Part shown: in pieces, positions 57,937 through 64,000 of the stretch
How positions within the stretch are numbered: position 1 is the first letter of the stretch
How the letters are laid out: each line of letters begins with the position of its first letter
Origin: Desulfarculaceae bacterium
GTDB taxonomy: Bacteria; Desulfobacterota; Desulfarculia; Desulfarculales; Desulfarculaceae
DNA: 64,000 bases
Assembly (NCBI GenBank): GCA_021737145.1
Contig: JAIPEN010000008.1
Location: 1 to 64,000, forward strand
Direction: 5' to 3'
Translations under genes and position numbers: made by a program
The notes under the pieces: generated by a model
Told to the model about the DNA's origin: nothing
Database searches by the model: none
What the model saw: only the letters and a program-made list of their open reading frames with translations

Positions 57937-59193
57937 ATGAAAAAGGTTTTGGGAGCCCTCTTGGCCATGGCCCTGGTGATGGCCGCGCCTGGCCTGGCCC
58001 TGGCCACCAACGGCATGAACATGATCGGCACCGGCGCGGTGTCTTCGGGCATGGGCGGGGCCGACGTGGCCGTGCCCGCAGGGTGCACCGCCATCGCCGG
58101 CAACCCGGCCCAGTTGGCCACCACCTGCAACCGGGTGGTGAGCGTGGGCGGGGCCCTTTTGAATCCCCAGATGGATGTAACCATGCCCGGCCAGAGCGGG
58201 GTGGACAACGAGTTCCAGCTCTTCCCCCTGCCCTTTGCCGGTTATGCCCAGCGCATCGGCACCAGCCGCTGGTCCTGGGGCGTGGGCATCTTCGCCCAGG
58301 GCGGCATGGGCGTGGACTTCCAGAACGTGAAGAACTTCAGCGGCGCCGACGACAGCCTGTACTCCCAGGTGGCCTTCATGCGCCTGGCCCCCACCGTGGC
58401 CTACAACGTGACCAACCACCTGACCCTGGGCGTGACCGCCTTTGCCGGCTACGCCACCATTGACTACGACTTCTTCCCCAACGGGGTGCAGGGCCAGAAC
58501 GTCACCGGCCTGAGCTCCTTCACCATCGCCGGCCGCTTCGGGGCCAACTACCAGATCAACGACCAATGGTCCGTGGGCGCCACCTACACCAGCGAGAGCT
58601 CCCTGGACTTCGACGACGGCGAGATGCGCTTCAACTTCGGTCCCGGCCTGGGCAAGGTGACCTACCGCGACGCCAAGATGGACAACTTCACCTGGCCCCG
58701 CCAGGTGGAGTTCGGGGTTAGCTTCCGGCCCACCACCAAGTGGCTGCTGGCCTTTGACGTGAGCTGGGTCAACTGGGCCGCGGCCATCCAGACCGTCACC
58801 GTGACCGCCTCCAACCCGTCCACTCCGGTGCCCGCGGGCTACGAGAACCTGAGCGTGCCCTTTATCATGGACTGGAAAGACCAGTGGGTCTTCGCCCTGG
58901 GCGCCCAGTACGAGATCAACGACATGTGGACCGTGCGCGGCGGCTACAACTACGGCCAGAACCCGGTGCCCGACAACACCCTGAACCCCCTGTTCCCGGC
59001 CATCGTGGAGCACCACCTCACCGCCGGCTTCACCTTCACCTATGGCGACTGGGACTTCGACTTCGCCCTGGAGCACGCCTTCAGCAACAGCCAGACCAAC
59101 ACCGGCGCGCCCAGCCCCACCAACCCCTTCGCTGGCACCGAGGTGAGCCACTACCAGAACACGGCGCACTTCATGGTCAGCTGGCGCTTTTAA
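57937..59193 (+). CDS. OmpP1/FadL family outer membrane protein
   Basis: The 418-residue protein has a signal peptide (LGALLAMALVMAAPGLALA) and the FadL N-terminal hatch signature TNGMNMIGTGAVSSGMGGADVA, followed by a beta-barrel sequence with alternating hydrophobic residues and ending in MVSWRF, the terminal Phe typical of outer membrane proteins. FadL-family channels take up hydrophobic compounds such as fatty acids or aromatics. I start at ATG 57937, where GGAAGGA is upstream. It is followed by two genes for thioredoxin-fold proteins. Confidence 0.92.
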   Translation: MKKVLGALLAMALVMAAPGLALATNGMNMIGTGAVSSGMGGADVAVPAGCTAIAGNPAQLATTCNRVVSVGGALLNPQMDVTMPGQSGVDNEFQLFPLPFAGYAQRIGTSRWSWGVGIFAQGGMGVDFQNVKNFSGADDSLYSQVAFMRLAPTVAYNVTNHLTLGVTAFAGYATIDYDFFPNGVQGQNVTGLSSFTIAGRFGANYQINDQWSVGATYTSESSLDFDDGEMRFNFGPGLGKVTYRDAKMDNFTWPRQVEFGVSFRPTTKWLLAFDVSWVNWAAAIQTVTVTASNPSTPVPAGYENLSVPFIMDWKDQWVFALGAQYEINDMWTVRGGYNYGQNPVPDNTLNPLFPAIVEHHLTAGFTFTYGDWDFDFALEHAFSNSQTNTGAPSPTNPFAGTEVSHYQNTAHFMVSWRF

Positions 59194-59217
59194 AAAAGGC
59201 GCTGTCGAGGAGAGGCG

Positions 59218-59676
59218 ATGAGACGGTTGAAGATTTTTGGGTTGATGCTGGCCCTGGTCCTGGCCGCCGGCCTGTGGGCCGGCCCGGCCCTGGCCGGGGG
59301 CGTGAAGTGGTTGGATTATCCCGCCGCGGTGGCGGCCCAGCAAAAGCAGGCCAAGCCCATGCTGGTCTATTTCCACCTGCCCTACTGCTACCGCTGCAAG
59401 GACATGAAACGCAAGACCTACAGCCAGCCGGAGGTCATCAGCCGTCTTAACACCGATTTCCTGGCCGCCAAGGTCGACCTGGAACAGGAGTCCGCGGTGG
59501 GCGAGAAGTTTCAGGCCGAATACACCCCCAGCTACGTTTTTCTGGACGCCGGGGGCAAAGAGGTCTTCCGGACCAAGGGAGTTTTCGGCCCCCAGCGGTT
59601 TTTGAAGCTGCTCTCCTACGTATCCAGCAAGGCTTACCAGGGTAAAACCTGGGACCAATACCAACAGGGCGACTGA
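59218..59676 (+). CDS. Periplasmic thioredoxin-fold protein (CYRC)
   Basis: The 152-residue protein has a signal peptide (KIFGLMLALVLAAGLWAGPALA) and a thioredoxin fold of the DsbD-gamma/thioredoxin_7 type with active-site C57-Y-R-C60 in YFHLPYCYRCKDM. A Pro-containing TPSYVFLDAGG motif corresponds to the cis-proline loop. It would reduce or exchange disulfides in the periplasm. It lies 24 bp after the FadL-like gene and 4 bp (or 82 bp, depending on the start) before a similar gene. Confidence 0.87.
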   Translation: MRRLKIFGLMLALVLAAGLWAGPALAGGVKWLDYPAAVAAQQKQAKPMLVYFHLPYCYRCKDMKRKTYSQPEVISRLNTDFLAAKVDLEQESAVGEKFQAEYTPSYVFLDAGGKEVFRTKGVFGPQRFLKLLSYVSSKAYQGKTWDQYQQGD

Positions 59677-59758
59677 GCCGGTGCCTGTCTCCGCCTGTCT
59701 CCTTGCCCCCCCGGTCCCTTTCGGCACACCCCCCCTCGCTGTCGGAAGGGGCCGGCGG

Positions 59759-60205
59759 GTGGCTTTATGCCTGCTGATCCTCTGCCTGCTCTGCGGCTCC
59801 GGCCCGGCCCTGGCCGGGGAGCCCGCGCCCCTGAAGTGGATGGGCCCCGCCCAGCTGACCGACCCCGGCCGGGCGGCCGGGCGGCCGGCGCTCGTCTACT
59901 TCTCGGCCCCCTGGTGCTATCTGTGCCGCAAGATGCAGCGCCTGGTATTTCCGGACCCCGAGGTGTCGGCCATGATGAGCCGGGAGTTCGACCTGGTCAT
60001 GGTGGACATAAGCGCCGCCGAGAAGGTGGCCGAGCAATACGCCATCAAGCAGGTGCCCACCGTCATCTTCCTGAGCCCGGCGGGCAAGCAGGTGCTGCGC
60101 CTGACCGGCTATCTGGACCGCAAGCGCCTCACCCAGGCCATGCGCTTCGTGGCCGGCGGGGCCTGGCGCACCCAGGACTGGGAGTCCTTCCGGTCCAGCC
60201 AATAG
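59759..60205 (+). CDS. Periplasmic thioredoxin-fold protein (CYLC)
   Basis: The 148-residue protein is a paralogue of its neighbour. It has a signal peptide (LCLLILCLLCGSGPALAG) and active-site C53-Y-L-C56 in SAPWCYLCRKM, with the cis-proline loop VPTVIFLSP. I prefer the GTG at 59759, which directly precedes the signal peptide and has GGAAGGGG upstream; the frame could also begin at GTG 59681, but that adds a proline-rich stretch without a signal. Two such proteins in tandem may be reduced by a DsbD-like membrane protein not seen in this window. Confidence 0.82.
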   Translation: MALCLLILCLLCGSGPALAGEPAPLKWMGPAQLTDPGRAAGRPALVYFSAPWCYLCRKMQRLVFPDPEVSAMMSREFDLVMVDISAAEKVAEQYAIKQVPTVIFLSPAGKQVLRLTGYLDRKRLTQAMRFVAGGAWRTQDWESFRSSQ

Positions 60206-60279
60206 CCTGACGCCTGTCGCGGCGCTCCCGCCTCTGCTAAGATTGAACAAAACCGGGATCACCCCGGCCGGGAGCGGTC

Positions 60280-61101
60280 ATGGACGACATCACCTTTCGT
60301 TTGCGCGTATTTCTGCTGGTCATGCTGGCGGTGCTCATCGTGGGCACGGTGGGCTTCACCCTGGCCGAAAACCTGCCCCTGGCCGACGCGGTCTACTTTT
60401 CCATCGTCACCATCACCACCGTGGGCTACGGCGACATCTCGCCCCACACCGTGCTGGGCAAAATCCTGGCCGTCTTTTTGATCGTCGGCGGAGTGGGCAC
60501 CTTCATGGGGGTGGTGGCCAACGCCACCGAGATGCTGCTCAGCCGCCGGGAGCGGGCCGCCCAGTTGGCCAAACTCTACGTGGTGGAGGGCATCTTCTTC
60601 TCCGAGCTGGGCTCGGAGCTCTTGCTGGCCATCATAGCCGGAGACCCGCGCAGCGACGGGCTGGGCGAGGAGCTGAGGCTCAAGGCCGACTGGAAGCCCG
60701 CCGACTTCAAGCACCTGGAGGCCAAGCTGGCCGCCCACGAGTATGAGGTGGACCCGGATCAAGTTGATCTGGAGGGGCTCAGCAACCTGCTGCGCTCCCA
60801 CAACAACCTGCTGCTGAGGCTTTTGGAAAACCCATTCATCACCGAACAGGACTCCTTCACCGAGTGCCTGCGCGCGGTGTTCCACCTGAAGGACGAGCTC
60901 TACCACCGGCCGCGCCTGCATCCCCTTTTGCCCACCGACCGGGCCCACCTGGGCGGCGACCTCAAGCGGGTCTACCAGCTATTGGTCATGCAATGGCTTA
61001 TCTACGTGAAGCACCTGAGCCAGCGCCACCCCTATCTCTTTTCCCTGGCAGTGCGCCTCAACCCCTTTGACCCGGAGCGCGACCCGGTGGTGCGTTCCTA
61101 G
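60280..61101 (+). CDS. Two-TM potassium channel with unknown C-terminal domain
   Basis: The 273-residue protein has a first transmembrane helix (about 9-27), a pore loop with the potassium selectivity filter TVGYGD (47-52) and a second helix (about 60-82). The cytoplasmic remainder of about 190 residues is helical and does not show the Rossmann GxGxxG of an RCK domain. I do not recognise it. The channel probably forms a tetramer in the inner membrane. Spacing to both neighbours suggests it is monocistronic. Confidence 0.85.
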   Translation: MDDITFRLRVFLLVMLAVLIVGTVGFTLAENLPLADAVYFSIVTITTVGYGDISPHTVLGKILAVFLIVGGVGTFMGVVANATEMLLSRRERAAQLAKLYVVEGIFFSELGSELLLAIIAGDPRSDGLGEELRLKADWKPADFKHLEAKLAAHEYEVDPDQVDLEGLSNLLRSHNNLLLRLLENPFITEQDSFTECLRAVFHLKDELYHRPRLHPLLPTDRAHLGGDLKRVYQLLVMQWLIYVKHLSQRHPYLFSLAVRLNPFDPERDPVVRS

Positions 61102-61168
61102 GCTGGCCCCGGCCGCCGCTTGCGCTACAATAGGGGCCAAACCCCAATCCATCCAGGAGACAACCACC

Positions 61169-61696
61169 TTGCGTTACCGCATGGGCGAAATGGGCGAGTC
61201 CCCCAAACGGCCGGTCATCGAGGTCCGCACCATGGAGATCGACGACCTGGCCCCGGTGTTCCATCTGGGCGAGGAGCTGTTCACCGCCGAGGAGGTGCCC
61301 AACCTATACCGCACCTGGGACGAGTTCGAGGTGGTGGGGCTCTACACCGCGGACACCGAATACTGCCTGGTGGCCGAGGCCGAACAGGACGGCGCCCTGG
61401 TGGGCTTCGCCCTGGGCACCACCATCACCAAGAGCGGCTCGGCCTGGAAGTACGGCCACCTGGTGTGGATGGGGGTGGACCCGGCCTGGCAGGAGCACCA
61501 TGTGGGCACCCGTCTGTTCAACGCCCTCAGGGAACGCTACCTGGAGGCCGGGGTGCGCATCATGATGGTGGACACCGAGGCCGACAACCTGGCGGCCATC
61601 CGCTTTTTCCGCAAGCTGGGCTTCGGCAAGCCCTCGGAGCACCTTTACATGAGCCTTAACCTCTCCAACCAGCGCCCGGGGGGGCGGGAGGACTGA
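61169..61696 (+). CDS. GNAT family N-acetyltransferase
   Basis: The 175-residue protein has the GNAT core: VRTMEIDDLAPVFHLGEELF at the start, LVWMGVDPAWQEHHVGTRLF as the acetyl-CoA-binding motif A, and EADNLAAIRFFRKLGFG as motif B. I prefer a TTG start at 61169 because AGGAG lies 9 nt before it; ATG 61181 would be too far from that site. The stop codon overlaps the start of the M20 peptidase gene (ATGA), so the two are coupled and may modify and hydrolyse related compounds. Confidence 0.85.
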   Translation: MRYRMGEMGESPKRPVIEVRTMEIDDLAPVFHLGEELFTAEEVPNLYRTWDEFEVVGLYTADTEYCLVAEAEQDGALVGFALGTTITKSGSAWKYGHLVWMGVDPAWQEHHVGTRLFNALRERYLEAGVRIMMVDTEADNLAAIRFFRKLGFGKPSEHLYMSLNLSNQRPGGRED

Positions 61697-62808
61697 TGAG
61701 CCGCACCCCGGTGAACCCCGAGCGCCTGCGCGAACTGCTCAGAGACATGCTCGACATCTACAGCCCCTCGGGCAAGGAGGAGGACCTCACCGAGTTCTTG
61801 CAGGGGTGGCTGGCCAAGCGGGGCCTGCCGGTGGAGCGCCAGGAAGTGGACGAGGAGCGCGACAACCTGGTGGTGGCCCTGGGCGGCGGGGAGGCCGAGT
61901 TGGCCCTGATCGGCCACATCGACACGGTGAGTGCCCACGAGCTGGAGGACTTCGGCTATGCCCAGGAAGGCGACCGGGTCACCGGCCTGGGCGCGGCGGA
62001 CATGAAGGGCGGCTGCGCGGCCATGATCGAGGCGGTGGCCTGCCTGTGGGAGCAGGGGGTGCGGGACCTGCCGCTCACCCTGGCCCTGGTGGTGGGCGAG
62101 GAAGAGGCCGGCGACGGGGCCGAGGCCCTGGTCAACCAGCACCGCTTCCCCTGGGCGGTGGTGGGCGAGCCCACCCGGCTGCAACCCTGCCTGAACAATT
62201 ACGGCTATCTGGAGCTGAACCTAAACACCAAGGGCGAGCGCCGCCACGCCTCCCTGGGCGGGGGCCGCCAGGCGGTGGAGGACATGCTGCGCCTGCTGCT
62301 GAGCCTCACCGCCTTTTTGCAGAACAAGCGGCCCGAGCTCATCTACAACATCCGCGACCTCTACAGCTCGGGCGGCGGCTTCGTGGTGCCCGAGGGCTGC
62401 GAGGCTTGGCTGGACCTGCACCTGCCGCCCGCCTCGGGGGTGAGCGAGGTGGCGGTGGAGATCGAGGAGCTGGTGGCCCGGGAGCGGGCCTCGGACGAGG
62501 GCCTGGAGGCCCGCCTGGACTTCGAGACCATGCAGGCCGGCTACGAGCTGCCCGAGCGCGGGCCGGTGGTGGAGGCGCTCAAGCAGTCCCTGGCCGCCAT
62601 GGGCCGCCCCTGGATGCCCGGCGCCTTCCGCAGCCACTCCGACGCCAACCAGCTCTGGGCCGCGGGGGTCAAGCCCATCATCCTGGGGCCCGGCACCCTG
62701 GAGGCGGCCCACCGCCCCGAAGAGTGGGTCTCCTTCGGACAGGTGCTGGCCGCGGCCGAGCTCTACTACCGCCTGGGCCTGGCCCTGTCCGGCCGGGAGG
62801 CGGCCTGA
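61696..62808 (+). CDS. M20 family metallopeptidase (ArgE/DapE/LysK-like)
   Basis: The 370-residue protein shows all M20 zinc-site motifs: LIGHIDTV, GLGAADMKGG, the catalytic GEEEAGDGA, VVGEPT and, near the C-terminus, RSHSDANQLW. Family members cleave N-acyl bonds of amino acids (N-acetylornithine, succinyl-diaminopimelate or LysW-lysine); the motifs do not settle which. It overlaps the preceding acetyltransferase gene by 1 nt. No arginine or lysine biosynthesis gene is adjacent. Confidence 0.9.
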   Translation: MSRTPVNPERLRELLRDMLDIYSPSGKEEDLTEFLQGWLAKRGLPVERQEVDEERDNLVVALGGGEAELALIGHIDTVSAHELEDFGYAQEGDRVTGLGAADMKGGCAAMIEAVACLWEQGVRDLPLTLALVVGEEEAGDGAEALVNQHRFPWAVVGEPTRLQPCLNNYGYLELNLNTKGERRHASLGGGRQAVEDMLRLLLSLTAFLQNKRPELIYNIRDLYSSGGGFVVPEGCEAWLDLHLPPASGVSEVAVEIEELVARERASDEGLEARLDFETMQAGYELPERGPVVEALKQSLAAMGRPWMPGAFRSHSDANQLWAAGVKPIILGPGTLEAAHRPEEWVSFGQVLAAAELYYRLGLALSGREAA

Positions 62809-63021
62809 GCGTTGGCCCCGGGCGCTGCGGGAATTTCCTTGGGCCGCGCCCCCGGCCTGAGCTATTATTGCAAAAGCAGATAACCGAAATGATTATCATC
62901 CGCCGGCCCTCGTCTGCATCGCGCAGTCAGGCCCCGGAAAGGCAAGCCATGTTTTGACAGGTGACATGAAACCGCCTCTGCTCATCGCCCCAAGCCATGC
63001 CCGCCCCTTCCGGGTGAGCGC

Positions 63022-64000
63022 ATGAGCGATTCCCACACCACCATAGAGCGGCTCCAGGCCCAGGTGGCGGAGTTGCGCTCTCAGCTCAAGCAACTCTCCC
63101 GCTCCAAGGAGCGGCAGCGCCGCCTGTACCAGGACACCCCGGCCATGCTGCACTCCATCAGCCCGGAAGGGCGTCTGGTGGAGGTGAACAACCATTGGCT
63201 GCGGGTGATGGGCTACCAGCGCCACGAGGTGCTGGGACGCTACATCCTGGACTTCTGGCCCCCGGAACACCGGGCCCGGGTGGAGCAGCACTACATGCCG
63301 CGCTTCATGGAGCAGGGACACATCGACAACGTGCCCGGCCAGATGATCACCAAGAGCGGCAAGCTCATCGACATAGTGCTCTCGGCCATCACCGAGCGCG
63401 ACGGCCAGGGCAACATGATCCGCTCCCTGAGCGTCACCCAGGTGGTCACCGACCGCAAGCAGGCCGAGGCGGCGCTCAAGGCCAGCGAGGCCCGCTTCCG
63501 CCGCATTATCGAGACCGCCATGGAGGGGGTGTGGGAGGTGGACGACCAGGGCATGACCTCCCTGGTCAACCAGCGCCTGGCCGCCATGCTGGGCTATGAG
63601 CCCGAAGAGATAATAGGCCGCCCCTTTTTGGAATTCCTGGCTCCGGACCAGGTGGCTTCGGCCAAGGAGATGTTCAGGCGCCACTGCCGGGGGGCCCAGG
63701 AGCACCGCGAGTTCCGCCTCTTGAGCAAGGACGGCCAGGACCGCTGGGCCATTGTCTCGGCCACGCCCTATCTGGGCGAGCAGGGCGAGTATCTGGGCGG
63801 CACCGCCCTGATCACCGACATCAGCGAGCTCAAGAACAAGGAGAGCGAGCTGCGCCGGGAGCGGGACCGGGCCCAGCAATACCTGGACACCGCCCAGGTG
63901 ATCCTGCTGGCCCTGGACAGCCGGGGCCGGGTGCTTTTGATCAACCGGGCGGGCTCGGCCATCCTGGGGTATTCCGTCACGGAGCTGACCGGCAAGGACT
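63022..64000 (+). CDS. PAS-domain sensor protein, truncated by window end
   Basis: The frame is open from ATG 63022 to the end of the window (326 residues visible). It starts with a short coiled coil (TIERLQAQVAELRSQLKQL), then has three PAS domains: about 35-155 (LYQDTPAMLHSISPEGRLVEVNN), 160-280 (IIETAMEGVWEVDDQGMTSLVNQ) and one starting near 290 (YLDTAQVILLALDSRGRVLLINR). Linkers such as TDRKQAEAALKASEARF are typical for histidine kinases or diguanylate cyclases. The output domain is beyond the window, so the class cannot be given. Confidence 0.85.
   Translation, partial: MSDSHTTIERLQAQVAELRSQLKQLSRSKERQRRLYQDTPAMLHSISPEGRLVEVNNHWLRVMGYQRHEVLGRYILDFWPPEHRARVEQHYMPRFMEQGHIDNVPGQMITKSGKLIDIVLSAITERDGQGNMIRSLSVTQVVTDRKQAEAALKASEARFRRIIETAMEGVWEVDDQGMTSLVNQRLAAMLGYEPEEIIGRPFLEFLAPDQVASAKEMFRRHCRGAQEHREFRLLSKDGQDRWAIVSATPYLGEQGEYLGGTALITDISELKNKESELRRERDRAQQYLDTAQVILLALDSRGRVLLINRAGSAILGYSVTELTGKD

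Overview
The window looks like chromosome of a high-GC anaerobic bacterium of the Desulfobacterota (former Deltaproteobacteria), perhaps Desulfarculales-like. The taxonomic call is inferred from gene content: paired MvhD-type iron-sulfur subunits with an HdrD/DsrK-like protein, HesB and DsrE families, DctP and TAXI TRAP transporters, an AcnX/UxaA dehydratase cluster and URO-D/BKACE enzymes. No rRNA gene or complete tRNA is present to confirm it.

Layout. (1) 1-6100 is accessory DNA and visibly more AT-rich. It carries HigBA, a hypothetical gene and a TOTE-type primase-helicase. Then comes a ~2.1 kb element bounded by two identical 78-bp copies of the 3' part of a selenocysteine tRNA gene (3892-3969 and 6023-6100). 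The element carries a HepT/MntA toxin-antitoxin pair, one small gene and paired 11-bp repeats that look like integrase arm sites, but no integrase. (2) 6278-11544 is a minus-strand kaiC-kaiB-sensor kinase operon. (3) 12077-21513 holds a flavin reductase gene, then a GntR-headed cluster with both UxaA subunits, both AcnX subunits, a DctPQM transporter and a URO-D-type methyltransferase. (4) 21688-36279 is mixed: DUF169/MarR with a perfect operator palindrome, LysR, a repeat-rich autotransporter, a BKACE enzyme, 6-phosphogluconate dehydrogenase, and a block of exported proteins including one of 1176 residues. (5) 36480-43352 is an IclR-headed operon with an EPSP-synthase-like enzyme, a TAXI-TRAP transporter and an MFS carrier. 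(6) 43451-49208 holds an AsmA-like protein, uraA-upp and a small membrane protein. (7) 49619-54808 is a redox block: two MvhD-like proteins, an HdrD-like protein, a HesB protein, small exported proteins, DsrE and a LUD-domain protein. (8) 54815-64000 holds a nucleotidyltransferase/HTH pair, a FrnE/DsbA-like gene with an in-frame TGA, ArsR-DsrE, FadL, two thioredoxin-fold proteins, a potassium channel, GNAT, an M20 peptidase and a truncated PAS sensor.

The most notable result is the gene at 56148-56771. Its codon 15 is TGA exactly where the first cysteine of the CPWC active site belongs, and an 8-bp hairpin with a GGG-containing loop starts 12 nt after it. This reads as a selenocysteine codon with a bacterial SECIS, giving a UPWC active site. 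It fits with the tRNA-Sec remnants at the left end of the window: the genome appears to use selenocysteine, and its tRNA-Sec gene serves as an integration site.

How genes work together: the two TRAP clusters pair uptake with dehydratase-type or shikimate-type enzymes under local GntR and IclR control. The Kai operon couples a clock-like ATPase to a hybrid histidine kinase. The MvhD/HdrD/HesB group probably moves electrons to a disulfide-type acceptor. The DsrE, ArsR and thioredoxin-fold genes point to periplasmic and cytoplasmic thiol or persulfide handling.
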